A program made the translations under genes and the position numbers. A stretch of DNA of 64,000 nucleotides from JALZKA01 sp963753385 (GTDB lineage: Bacteria > Actinomycetota > Thermoleophilia > Solirubrobacterales > 70-9). The stretch spans positions 225,128 through 289,127 of the forward strand of contig CAVWCC010000004.1 of assembly GCA_963753385.1 (NCBI GenBank), in the 5' to 3' direction. Below the pieces are notes generated by a model. It worked only from the letters and a program-made list of their open reading frames with translations, searched no databases and was not told the origin of the DNA. Positions 40,866 to 49,773 of this stretch are shown here, in pieces. Numbering within the stretch: position 1 is the first letter of the stretch; every line of letters starts with the position of its first letter.

Positions 40866-42145
40866 TGCGCACGCAGCAGGCCATCCGGATCCGGTTCCTC
40901 CTTGTCATGGGGATCTTGGCCGCCATCGGGATCGCCTCGTCGTCCTACCTGCTCCTCAAGCAGCGGGCGCCGGTGCCCTTCACCGATTCCTTCACGGTCA
41001 AGGCCGAGTTCGCGGAGGCCGACGGGGTGATCAGCGGCATCGGCCAGCCGGTGAACGTCGTGGGGGTCAAGGTGGGGCAGGTCACCGGCGTCGAGCAGCG
41101 CGGAGGACGGGCACTCGTCACGATGGCGCTTACCAACGACGACATGCCCCGCCTGCGGCGGGACGCCTCGGCCGCCCTCGAGCCGATCACCCCGCTGAAG
41201 GACATGCAGATCGTGCTCGATCCAGGGCGGGCATCGACTCCCCTCGCTGAGAGCGCCGTGATCCCGGTCGCACGCACAAGCGTGCCGGCTGACCTCGGAG
41301 ACCTCTTCCGCATCCTCGACACGGACACGCGGACGTACCTGACGTCCATGCTCGCGGCGTTCGACCGGGGCACGCGCAACCGGGCCGGGGATCTGCGGGC
41401 CGCGCTGAGGAACCTCGGTCCGACCGCGTACCAGCTGCGGCGCCTGACCCGGTCGACCGCGACGAGGCGCAAGCAGCTCGCCCGCCTGGTGACCAATCTC
41501 GGCTCCGTGTCGCGGGCGGCCGCCGCACCACATCGGCTCGGGGACGCGGTCGTCGCGGGGAACGCGACCCTGCAGGCGCTCGCCGACGAGGGCCGTTCGC
41601 TGAGCCGCGCCCTGGGGGAGTTCCCGCCCACGCTCGCTGCGACGCGCTCGACGCTCGCGCGCCTCCAGCCGTTCGCGCAGGAGCTGTCGCCGACGCTGTC
41701 CCGGCTCGAGCCGGGGCTGCGCAAGCTCCCGGCGGCGCTCGACGCGATGGTGCCCTTCTTCGGGCGCGCGACGCCCACGCTGCGCGACTACGTGCGCCCC
41801 CTCGTCCGCGACAGCCGGCCGCTCGTGCGGACCGCTGCTCCGGCGGTCCGCAAGCTGAAGTCGGCAGCCCCGCGCATCACCGGCGTCGCCCAGACCCTCA
41901 ACTACTTCCTCAACGAACTCGCCTACAACCCGCCCGGCGACGATGAGGGCTTCCTCTTCTGGCTGGCCTGGGCGGGGCACAACGTGGCGTCTGTGTTCGG
42001 TCCCGCCGACGCCCACGGAGGCATCGTCCGGGCGACGACGGTGGTCGACTGCGGCCCGGTCGAAGCCGCCCCGCCTGACCTGAAGAACATGCTGGCGTCA
42101 CTCGGCTACTGCCCGGACAACGGGGGCTCGGGTGGAAACCGCTAA
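40865..42145 (+). CDS. Mce-family substrate-binding protein 5 (no lipobox)
   Basis: A 426-residue Mce protein. Anchor helix FLLVMGILAAIGIASSSYLLL, MCE domain from about residue 44 (FTVKAEFAEADGVISGIGQPVNVVGVKVGQVTGV) to DMQIVLDPG, then the helical region and a C-terminal domain with WLAWAGHNVASVFGPADAHG. In mycobacteria the fifth Mce protein (MceE) is usually a lipoprotein; here no Leu-x-x-Cys lipobox is found at the N-terminus, so attachment is by the uncleaved helix. ATG 40865 overlaps the previous stop. It is intact. Confidence 0.9.
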   Translation: MRTQQAIRIRFLLVMGILAAIGIASSSYLLLKQRAPVPFTDSFTVKAEFAEADGVISGIGQPVNVVGVKVGQVTGVEQRGGRALVTMALTNDDMPRLRRDASAALEPITPLKDMQIVLDPGRASTPLAESAVIPVARTSVPADLGDLFRILDTDTRTYLTSMLAAFDRGTRNRAGDLRAALRNLGPTAYQLRRLTRSTATRRKQLARLVTNLGSVSRAAAAPHRLGDAVVAGNATLQALADEGRSLSRALGEFPPTLAATRSTLARLQPFAQELSPTLSRLEPGLRKLPAALDAMVPFFGRATPTLRDYVRPLVRDSRPLVRTAAPAVRKLKSAAPRITGVAQTLNYFLNELAYNPPGDDEGFLFWLAWAGHNVASVFGPADAHGGIVRATTVVDCGPVEAAPPDLKNMLASLGYCPDNGGSGGNR

Positions 42146-43553
42146 CTACAACTGGCGCCGCCTCGTCGTGCCCGTCGCCTTCGCGTTCGTGTGCCTCGTG
42201 CTCACGATCCTGACCTTCAACCGCTTCGGCGGCTCGCTCCCGCTGGCGCCGGCCGGCTACCGCGTCGAGATCCCGGTCCGCGATGCGACCGGCGTGGTGG
42301 AGGGCTCGGACGTGCAGGTGTCCGGTGTCGATGTCGGGCAGGTCGTCGGAGTAGGCCGCGAGGGTGCGAAGGCCGTTGCCACACTCGAGATCGACTCCTG
42401 GTACGCGCCGGTCCGATCGGACGCCAAGGCCATCGTGCGGCAGAAGACGCCGGTCGGCGAGGGCTACATCGAGCTGACGCCGGGCAGCGCCGACGCCCCG
42501 GCCGTGGCTGACGGCGGACGGATACGGACGCAGAACGTCCGCAGGCAGGTCCCGCTCGACGCCTTCCTGGAGACGTTCGACGAGGCGACGCGCCAGCGCC
42601 TACGGAGCTCCTTCGCCGACCTCTCGCGAGCGTTCGACGGTCGCGGCGAGGACCTCAACACGGCGTTCGGTCGCCTTGGGTCCTTCGCCCCCCGTTACAA
42701 CTCGGTGCTCGAGGTCGTCGACGGCGAGCGCGCGAGCTTGCGGCAGCTCTTCCGGCAGAGCGGCGCCATGCTCGAGTCCGCAGGCCGTAACTCCTCCGCC
42801 CTCGAGGCGCTCGTCCTGTACGGGCGCGAGGTCTTCGGCGAGACGGCCCGACGCGACCGGGAGCTTCGCGCGACGATGGACGCGCTGCCGCCGTTCCTCG
42901 CCCAGCTGCGCCGCACCTCGAACGTGCTCACCTCGTCCAGCGACGAACTGCACACCGCGATGCTCAGCCTCGAACCCAGCGTGCCGCTCTTCGCCCCGGC
43001 GCTGAGGGCCGCCGCCGCGGCCAACCCCCAGCTCACGAGGGTGTTCCGTCGGCTGCCGCGGCTCCAGGCTGCCAGCCGGTCCGGCCTCCCCGCCCTCAAC
43101 CGTATCCTCGCCGCGACGAAGCCTGCGTTCGGTGGCGTCTACCCCGCTGCACGTGAGCTGATCCCCTTCATGATGCTGCTTGGCGAGTACCGGACGCCGG
43201 CCCTCATCGGGACGCTGGCCAACATCGGTCAGATCACGAACGCCAAGATGATCGGGCCGGATGGCAAGGTCATCCCGGCCACCGGCGGTGCCACCACGAT
43301 CTGGAACGAGAGCGTCGCCGGCTGGAAGAAGAAGCTGCCCAGCAGCCGCTACAACCCGTACCCGATTGCCGACGCTCCGGTGAAGCAACTCGCGAAGCTC
43401 GGCTTCTTCGAGAGCTACGACTGCCGTCACACCGGCAACACCCTGTACCTCCCGCCGACGGGCTCGGGCGCTCCGCCGTGCCTCACACAGGGACCATGGA
43501 CATTCCGTGGCAAGACCGCCTTCTACCCGCGACTGGAGCTCGACCCGCCGTGA
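42132..43553 (+). CDS. Mce-family substrate-binding protein 6
   Basis: A 473-residue Mce protein closing the six-gene series. Anchor helix LVVPVAFAFVCLVLTILTF, MCE domain (ATGVVEGSDVQVSGVDVGQVVGVG ... VGEGYIELTPG), helical region and a C-terminal domain with paired cysteines (ESYDCRH ... APPCLTQ). GTG 42132 overlaps the end of the previous gene by 14 bases. The last codons, YPRLELDPP and stop, lie in a 26-bp sequence that is repeated at 48,126-48,151, 4.6 kb away. No Mas/Mam accessory gene follows. Confidence 0.9.
   Translation: METANYNWRRLVVPVAFAFVCLVLTILTFNRFGGSLPLAPAGYRVEIPVRDATGVVEGSDVQVSGVDVGQVVGVGREGAKAVATLEIDSWYAPVRSDAKAIVRQKTPVGEGYIELTPGSADAPAVADGGRIRTQNVRRQVPLDAFLETFDEATRQRLRSSFADLSRAFDGRGEDLNTAFGRLGSFAPRYNSVLEVVDGERASLRQLFRQSGAMLESAGRNSSALEALVLYGREVFGETARRDRELRATMDALPPFLAQLRRTSNVLTSSSDELHTAMLSLEPSVPLFAPALRAAAAANPQLTRVFRRLPRLQAASRSGLPALNRILAATKPAFGGVYPAARELIPFMMLLGEYRTPALIGTLANIGQITNAKMIGPDGKVIPATGGATTIWNESVAGWKKKLPSSRYNPYPIADAPVKQLAKLGFFESYDCRHTGNTLYLPPTGSGAPPCLTQGPWTFRGKTAFYPRLELDPP
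43524..43549 (+). repeat. 26-bp direct repeat, copy 1 (end of the last mce gene)
   Basis: Identical to 48126-48151. This copy encodes the last residues (YPRLELDPP) of the intact Mce 6. The two copies flank the RibBA, cell-wall hydrolase and PNPOx-like genes. Confidence 0.85.
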
Positions 43554-43628
43554 TGAGCGGGCCTGCGGGCGATAGGCCGGTGACCGACAAGCCGAACGGT
43601 CGCCAGACGCGCGCCGCTGTGTCGGTTA

Positions 43629-43642
43629 TGCTACACTGTGTA
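43629..43642 (+). promoter_or_regulatory. Extended -10 promoter with TACAC-T-GTGTA palindrome upstream of ribBA
   Basis: TGCTACACT reads as an extended -10 (TGn-TACACT) in the 218-bp gap before ribBA. It overlaps the 11-bp palindrome TACACTGTGTA (43632-43642). No FMN riboswitch core could be recognised in the long leader. Confidence 0.4.
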
Positions 43643-43771
43643 AAGTCAATGTACGCGTCGTCCGCTGACACGGGGTACAGGCGATCAAACAGGCAGAGCG
43701 TCCTATGCAAGTAGGAGTCCCCCTCCTTGCCCCGAACGCGCGGCGACTGGGACCTACCACCCCCTGGCTCC

Positions 43772-45007
43772 ATGAGCGTGGCCGCGCGCAACGAGGCCAG
43801 CCCACAGGTCGCGGTGAGTGACGCGCTAGCGGACATCGCCGCCGGTCGCATGGTGGTTGTGATCGACGACGAGGACCGCGAGAACGAAGGCGACCTGATC
43901 ATGGCCGCCGAGTTCGTGACGCCTAAGGCGATCAACTTCATGACCCGGCGGGCCGGTGGCTGGATCTGCCTCGCCCTCACCCCCGAGCGCTGCGAGGAGC
44001 TCGGCCTCGAGCTGATGGCGGCCAAGAACGAGTCGATCCACCAGACGCCGTTCACGTTGACGATCGATGCCCGCGAGGGAGTCACGACCGGGATCAGCGT
44101 CGCGGACCAGGCGCACACGATGCGTACGGCGATCGATCCCGACGCGAGCGCCCGCGACTTCGTCATCCCCGGTCACGTGCATCCGCTCAAGGCCCGCCTC
44201 GGTGGCGTGCTCGAGCGCGCCGGCCACACCGAGGCCGCGGTCGACCTGGCGCGCCTCGCGGGCCTCTCGCCGGCGGGGGTGATCTGCGAGATCCAAAACG
44301 AGGACGGATCGATGGCGCGCGGCCCCGAGCTGCGCGCCTACTGCGCGAAGCACGGCCTGAAGCTGATCACGATCGCCGACCTGATCGCCTACCGCCGCCT
44401 TCACGACAACCTGGTCGAGCGCCTGGTCGCGACCACCCTCCCGACCAGGTTCGGCGACTTCGAGGCCGTGGGCTTTCGATCGCTGCTCGATGACACGGAG
44501 CACGTGGCGTTGGTGAAGGGCGAGGTCGCCGGCCACGAGGACGTGCTGGTCCGGGTCCACTCCCAGTGCCTTACGGGCGACGCTTTCCACTCGTTGCGCT
44601 GCGACTGCGGAGGCCAGCTCGAAGCCGCGCTGGCGGCCATCGAGAGCGAGGGGCGCGGCGTGCTCCTGTATCTCGCGCAGGAGGGACGAGGCATCGGCCT
44701 GATCAACAAGCTGCGTGCGTACAGCCTCCAGGAGGAGGGCTACGACACCATCGACGCCAACCTCCAGCTCGGCCTGCCAGCCGACCTCCGCGACTACGGC
44801 ATCGGTGCACAGATCCTCTCCCAGCTCGGGCTTTCGTCAATCCGGATCCTCACCAACAACCCAAAGAAGATCCATGGACTTGAGGGTCACGGCCTCTCGG
44901 TCACAGCCCAGGTTCCGATAGAGCAGCCGCCCAACGAACACAACGGCAGCTATCTGCGGGTCAAGCGCGAGCGGATGTCGCACACGCTCCGGCTGGTGCC
45001 CGATTGA
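43772..45007 (+). CDS. ribBA: Bifunctional 3,4-dihydroxy-2-butanone-4-phosphate synthase/GTP cyclohydrolase II
   Basis: A 411-residue enzyme of riboflavin synthesis. The first domain converts ribulose-5-phosphate to dihydroxybutanone phosphate and carries the acidic loop DDEDRENEGDL at residues 32-42 and THHD-like GHVHPL further on. The second domain opens GTP and holds the three zinc cysteines Cys266, Cys277 and Cys279 with the right 11- and 2-residue spacing, then QEGRGIGL. Start ATG 43772 is preferred over TTG 43727, which only adds an unconserved leader. It stands alone here, without other rib genes. Extra flavin supply would suit the many flavoenzymes to the left, but it sits inside a possibly inserted block. 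Confidence 0.95.
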   Translation: MSVAARNEASPQVAVSDALADIAAGRMVVVIDDEDRENEGDLIMAAEFVTPKAINFMTRRAGGWICLALTPERCEELGLELMAAKNESIHQTPFTLTIDAREGVTTGISVADQAHTMRTAIDPDASARDFVIPGHVHPLKARLGGVLERAGHTEAAVDLARLAGLSPAGVICEIQNEDGSMARGPELRAYCAKHGLKLITIADLIAYRRLHDNLVERLVATTLPTRFGDFEAVGFRSLLDDTEHVALVKGEVAGHEDVLVRVHSQCLTGDAFHSLRCDCGGQLEAALAAIESEGRGVLLYLAQEGRGIGLINKLRAYSLQEEGYDTIDANLQLGLPADLRDYGIGAQILSQLGLSSIRILTNNPKKIHGLEGHGLSVTAQVPIEQPPNEHNGSYLRVKRERMSHTLRLVPD

Positions 45008-45164
45008 GCCCGGAGCGTGGATCGTGGGTGAGGAGCGCAAGCCCGACGTCGCCTTGATCGATGTCGGCTAGCTGGCGAGGACCCGGCTGCTGTGGCAGGC
45101 CCGGGTCCTGGCACGCTCCGCCAGCTACGTCCCTTCGAGGGGCCCTGTCCGCGCGTGAAGTCCG

Positions 45165-47625
45165 ATGACTAGCGCGCGCCGCCGACCGGCTCAGCCACGG
45201 TCGCCAGCGCACGGCTCTGGCGTGTCTGCGGCGCGTGCGACGTTGGCCGCAGGATGCGCCCTCGTTCTCTCCGTGGCGGTACCTGCCGCCTTCACCGTCC
45301 CGGCCTCCGCCGAGCAGCGCCAGATCACGGTCACGCTCGTGACCGGCGAGACCGTGACGATCTGGGTCGATGTGCCCCCGGGCACACCCCTGTCGGAGAT
45401 CGAGGTGCCGGGGGTGATCGACAACACGCCGGTCGCGCCGACGCCGACGGTCCCCGAGCAGACCCCGACCACGCCCGAGCAGGCGCCCCAGACCGATGCC
45501 GACACGGGGCGGCGCAAGACCACGGACAAGCGCAAGTCCCGGCGCAAGCCACGCCGGGACACGGCCCTCGACACTCAACCTCTGGATGAGGGTGTGGACG
45601 CGCCCAGGCGCCCGAAGCGCACCCCGCTCCGCAACCCCGACGGCTCCCCCACCCGCACCAACCCCGGCTTCTTCGACGCCCTCCCCGGCCCGAGCGCCGC
45701 CACCGGCGTGCCCAACTTCGTGATCCGCAAATTCCGCGTGCCGATCTTCCTGCTGCCGATCTACCAGGCGGCCGGCATCCAGTACGGGATCCGCTGGGAG
45801 ATCCTGGCCGCGATCAACGAGATCGAGACCGACTACGGGCGCAACCTGAATGTCTCCTCCGCGGGCGCCCTCGGCTGGATGCAGTTCATCCCCTCGAGTT
45901 GGCGCGCCTACGGCGTCGACGCCAACAAGGACGGCGTCAAGGACCCGTACAACCCGGTCGACGCGATCTTCGCCGCCGCCCGCTACCTCAACGCCGCCGG
46001 CTATGAGCAGGACGTCCGGCGGGCGATCTTCGCCTACAACCACGCCGACTGGTACGTCGACTCCGTGATGCTCCGCGCCCGCCTGATCGCCGGCGTGCCC
46101 AGCCGACCTCGTCGGCTCGCTCACCGGCCTGACCGAGGGCCGCTTCCCCGTCGCGGCCCGCGCGCAGTACGCGGACGACCTGGCCGAGGGCGAGGCGCTG
46201 CGGCGGGTCAAGCGCGGCCAGAACGCCGCCAACGTGATCGAGTCGGCCGACAGCCGGCGCGGGATCGAGATCTACTCGAAGCAGGGCGCGCCGGTCGTGG
46301 CCGTGAACGACGGCGTCGTCAAGAAGGTCGGCCGCTCGGCGGACCTCGGCCGCTACCTGGTGCTCCAGGACGTGTACGGCAACCGCTACACCTACGCGCA
46401 CCTCGGCAAGGTGTCCGAGGTCTACCCCGTCCCGATCGCCGACGCCGACCGACCCGAAACTGTCAGCGTCGGCGTTGCCCGCGAACAGCTCCTCCCCAGC
46501 TCCGACCGGCCCGGCTTCCGCCGGGCGCCAGCTCGAGGCCCGTGCCGCCAAGCGCCGGGCCGCCCCTGGGCGCCCTCGGTCGCCGGTGCCGGTCAAGGAG
46601 CGCCTGTTCGCCCATCCCGGCCTGCCGGCCGCGCGCGAGGCCGGCGGCCTCGAGCAGCAGCTCGACGCCAAGGCCAGGCGCGAGGGCGGCTTCGAGATGT
46701 TCAAGCAACTACTTCTCCCGCCCGTTCGGCCTCGACGCCAAGGACGTCCGCCTGCGCACGCTCAAGGCCGGGCGCGCGCGTGATCGGCGGCACGATCCTC
46801 GGCCGCGTCGGCCAGACGGTCGAGGGCAAGGCGCGCACACCTCTACTTCTCGATCCGTCCCGCCGGCCGGGGCGCCCCGCGGATCGACCCGAAGCCGATC
46901 CTCGACGGCTGGAAGCTGCTCGAGGCGACCGCGATCTACCGCGCCAAGGGCACCAACGTGCTCTACGGCTCGGACGGCTCCGACCCCTTCTCGATCGGCC
47001 AGATCCTGCTGCTGCCGAAGCCGCTGCTCGAGCGCCGCGTGCTCTGAGTGACGAGCGGATCGAGATCTACGACTGCGGGCAGAGCGACATCCGCAGCGGC
47101 CAGATCGACCGCCGCGTGCTCGCCACGCTCGCCTACCTGGCCGAGTCGGGCCTGCGGCCCACCGTCACCTCGCTCAAGTGCGGCCATGGCTTCTACACCA
47201 CCTCCGGCAACGTCTCCCACCACTCCTCCGGCAACGCGGTCGACATCGCCAAGGTCAACGGCGTGCCGATCCTCGGCCACCAGGAGCCGGGCGGGATCAC
47301 CGAGCAGACGGTCAGGCAGCTGATGCGCCTGCAGGGCACGATGCGCCCCGACCAGGTGATCAGCCTGTTCCAGATCGGCGGCCCCACCTTCGCGATGGCC
47401 GACCACGCCGACCACATCCACGTCGGCTTCAGGCCGCTCTTCGGCGTCAACTCGAAGCTCGGCCGCCAGGCGCTGGCGGTGCTCAAGCCCGGCCAGTGGT
47501 CCGACCTGCTCGCCCGCCTGCGCGAGATCGACAACCCGGTCGTGCCGACCAAGCCGAGCAAGTACGCGCTCCGGGCCGGGCACAGCGCCGACAAACGCCA
47601 CAGCAACGCACACCAAGGCGAATGA
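45165..47625 (+). CDS. Secreted multidomain cell-wall hydrolase: SLT + M23-like + M15-like (frameshifted)
   Basis: About 820 residues. A signal peptide (LAAGCALVLSVAVPAAFTVPASA) is followed by a Pro/Lys-rich linker. The lytic transglycosylase domain has its catalytic Glu in AAINEIETDYG and the GALGWMQFIPSSW motif. A LytM/M23-like domain (GAPVVAVNDGVVKKVG ... RYTYAHLGKV) follows. The C-terminal domain has HHSSGNAVDIA and DHIHVGF, the zinc ligands of M15-type D-Ala-D-Ala peptidases. The frame breaks at about 46105, at several points between 46480 and 46850, and at 47045 (CTCTGAG); whether the last domain is separate is therefore uncertain, though no good start codon is seen for it. It remodels peptidoglycan outside the membrane. 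Confidence 0.8.
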
Positions 47626-47646
47626 ACGAGAAAGGGAGACCTGAAC

Positions 47647-48105
47647 ATGCCCAAACAAATCGCCCAAGAGGTCCTCGACTTCCTAGCCGAAGGCAGGACG
47701 CTTACCCTGGCCACCAGCGGGGATGACGGCCCGTGGGCGGCGACGCTCACTTACGTGAACGACGGCTCGAATCTGCTCGTGTGGATGCGTCCGAGCACGA
47801 ACACCGTCCGCCACATCGATCGTGACCCAACAGTCGCCTTCACGATCGACCGGTACTCCGACGATTGGCGCCAGACGAAGGGCATCCAGGGGCGGGGCAG
47901 CGCCCTGGCAGTCCAAGGCGAGGAGCTCGCCAAGGCGGCCGATCTGTTCGGCCAGAAGTACCCGCAGCTGCGGCCCGGCGCGACCAGCGCGATCGTGTTC
48001 TTCCGCATCGAGGCAGCCGAACTCGAGTACATCGACAACACCCAGGGCATCGACGAAGGCAGCGATTTCGGGGCCGAGTATCGCCGTGGATCCGCCTTTA
48101 GATGA
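47647..48105 (+). CDS. Pyridoxamine 5'-phosphate oxidase-like split-barrel protein
   Basis: A 152-residue FMN- or F420-binding split beta-barrel. The opening helix (IAQEVLDFLAEGRTLTLATSG) and the PWAATLTYVNDGSNLLVWMRPSTNTVRHIDRDP stretch are the core of the PNPOx-like family. The second half (RGSALAVQGEELAKAADLFGQKYPQL) is the dimer region. GGGAGA precedes ATG 47647. It may be a flavin or deazaflavin reductase; the true PdxH motifs are not seen. It is the last gene of the block bounded by the 26-bp repeats. Confidence 0.85.
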   Translation: MPKQIAQEVLDFLAEGRTLTLATSGDDGPWAATLTYVNDGSNLLVWMRPSTNTVRHIDRDPTVAFTIDRYSDDWRQTKGIQGRGSALAVQGEELAKAADLFGQKYPQLRPGATSAIVFFRIEAAELEYIDNTQGIDEGSDFGAEYRRGSAFR

Positions 48106-48125
48106 AGCGAATCCAACCCGCCCAT

Positions 48126-48151
48126 TACCCGCGACTGGAGCTCGACCCGCC
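48126..48151 (+). repeat. 26-bp direct repeat, copy 2 (orphan mce 3' end)
   Basis: Identical to 43524-43549. Here it still reads YPRLELDPP plus stop (TGA 48153-48155), but no mce gene precedes it, so it is a remnant. It ends 24 bases before the SDR at 48175. It suggests that the SDR once followed the mce operon directly. Confidence 0.85.
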
Positions 48152-48174
48152 CTGACGAGGAAGAGCCTCGGACA

Positions 48175-49155
48175 ATGCCCGACCTGAGCTCCCCGTGGAC
48201 CGCCGACCGGATCCCCAGCCAGGAGGGGAAGTTGGCCGTCGTGACGGGGTCCAACAGTGGGTTGGGCCTGGTCACGGCACGGGAGCTCGCGCGCGCCGGC
48301 GCGCGTGTCGTGCTCGCGTGCAGGAACACCGAGAAGGGCGAGGCCGCCACGCGCGAGATCGGCGATGCGGCGGACGTTCGCGAGCTGGACCTCGCCAACC
48401 TCGACTCGGTGCGCGCGTTCGCGGAGCGCTTCCTCTCGGAGCACGAGGGCCTCGACCTGCTCGTCAACAACGCCGGCGTGATGGCGCCGCCGCGCAGGGA
48501 GACCTCGGACGGCTACGAGCTCCAGTTCGGCACCAACCACCTCGGCCACTTCGCACTGACCGGCCTGCTGGTCGGCGCGATGGCGTCCCGTGACGACGCC
48601 CGCGTCGTGACCGTGAGCAGCGTCGCCCACAAGACGGGACGGATCGACTTCGAGGATCTGCAGGGCGAGCGGCAGTACAGGCGCTGGCGCGCCTACGGGC
48701 AGTCGAAGCTCGCGAACCTCCTGTTCGCGCTCGAGCTCGATCGACGCCTGCGCGCGGCGGGCTCCAGGGCGCGCAGCCTAGCCGCTCATCCCGGGTACGC
48801 CGCGACGAACATCCAATCGGCCGCGTCTCGCCGGCTGAGGGCGTTCATGGCGGTCATCAACCCGGTGTTCGCGCAGAGGGCCGAGATGGGCGCGCTGCCC
48901 CTCCTCTACGCGGCGACGGAGCCCGGTCTCGAGGGCGGGACCTACGTTGGCCCCGACGGGTGGTTCGAGCAGCGCGGCCATCCCAAGCCCGTCTCGCCGA
49001 GCCGCGACGCCCGCGACGAGGAGGTCGCGCGGCGGCTATGGGAAGTGTCCGAGGAGCTGACGGGCGTCCGCTTCACGTACCGGCCACTGAGCCTCGATGA
49101 CGCGATGCCCCGCATCCGCCGCGAGCGGAATTGGAATTGCCGTCCGCAGCCGTAG
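48175..49155 (+). CDS. SDR family oxidoreductase (retinol dehydrogenase/WWOX-like)
   Basis: A 326-residue short-chain dehydrogenase of the extended retinol-dehydrogenase-like group. Cofactor motif TGSNSGLG, then LACRNTEKGEAA, with an Arg after strand 2 that favours NADP. NNAGVM follows, then the characteristic GTNHLGHFALTGLL, VSSVAH and the catalytic YGQSK. The C-terminal HPGYAATN is typical. It likely reduces or oxidises a lipophilic alcohol or ketone. The repeat just upstream implies that it was originally the gene after the mce operon, so it may belong functionally to the import and degradation pathway. Confidence 0.9.
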   Translation: MPDLSSPWTADRIPSQEGKLAVVTGSNSGLGLVTARELARAGARVVLACRNTEKGEAATREIGDAADVRELDLANLDSVRAFAERFLSEHEGLDLLVNNAGVMAPPRRETSDGYELQFGTNHLGHFALTGLLVGAMASRDDARVVTVSSVAHKTGRIDFEDLQGERQYRRWRAYGQSKLANLLFALELDRRLRAAGSRARSLAAHPGYAATNIQSAASRRLRAFMAVINPVFAQRAEMGALPLLYAATEPGLEGGTYVGPDGWFEQRGHPKPVSPSRDARDEEVARRLWEVSEELTGVRFTYRPLSLDDAMPRIRRERNWNCRPQP

Positions 49156-49242
49156 AACTAGGGCGCAGGAGCGGCGCTGCACCTCGTCGCTGACGTGTTC
49201 ACCCCAGGTGACTTGGCTCGCTCAGGTCGGTCTGAGTTCCGC

Positions 49243-49767
49243 TTAGTTTGGTAGGACGGTTGGTACCACCGGTTGGTCGCCGCCCAGGGTGGCGGCCGGG
49301 CTCGGCTCGCGCCCGTCTGCTCCCCGAGCTGACGCATGGGAGATCAAGACCGGGACCGGGCTGCGGCGAAGCATGTACCGGCTGACGCTCCGGTGAAAAG
49401 CGGAACCGACCCGGCCGCGGCCGCGCGACCCGAGCACCACCAGGTCGTGCCCACCCTCCTCGATCCGGCGCAGCAGGGCGGTGCGGATAGGCCGCCGGCT
49501 GAAGACCTTGGTGAGGGGGATGCTCCGGGGCACCCTCTTCGCTGCGGCTTCCAGCAGCTGCTCGGCCTCCACAACCACGCTTCGCCTCAACTCCGCGACG
49601 GCCTGCCCGCTCGCACCGGAGTAGGCGGGATAGGGAACCTGACGCGCGGCCGTCAGGACGGTCAGGCGCCCATTGCCGCCGCGCGCCAGCTCGATCGCCA
49701 GCTCGAGGGCGCGCTCGGCATCGGCGGACCCGTCGAAGGCCACGAGGATGTCCCTGTAGGCGCCCAT
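49243..49767 (-). CDS. Universal stress protein (UspA family)
   Basis: A 174-residue single-domain Usp. It opens with YRDILVAFDGSADAERALELAIELA, has a middle beta strand LTVLTAARQVPYPA, and ends with the ATP-binding loop LGSRGRGRVGSAFHRSVS (G-2x-G-9x-S pattern) and the SRYMLRRSPVPVLI strand. It binds ATP and acts in general stress responses. A 27-residue unconserved tail follows. It lies 6 bases downstream of the MFS transporter gene on the same strand, so the MarR-MFS-Usp genes may be one transcript. Confidence 0.93.
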   Translation of the reverse strand: MGAYRDILVAFDGSADAERALELAIELARGGNGRLTVLTAARQVPYPAYSGASGQAVAELRRSVVVEAEQLLEAAAKRVPRSIPLTKVFSRRPIRTALLRRIEEGGHDLVVLGSRGRGRVGSAFHRSVSRYMLRRSPVPVLISHASARGADGREPSPAATLGGDQPVVPTVLPN

Positions 49768-49773
49768 CGCGAA

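Noticed and set aside
43554..43771. FMN riboswitch ahead of ribBA
   Set aside because: The leader is long enough, but none of the conserved RFN-element core segments could be recognised.
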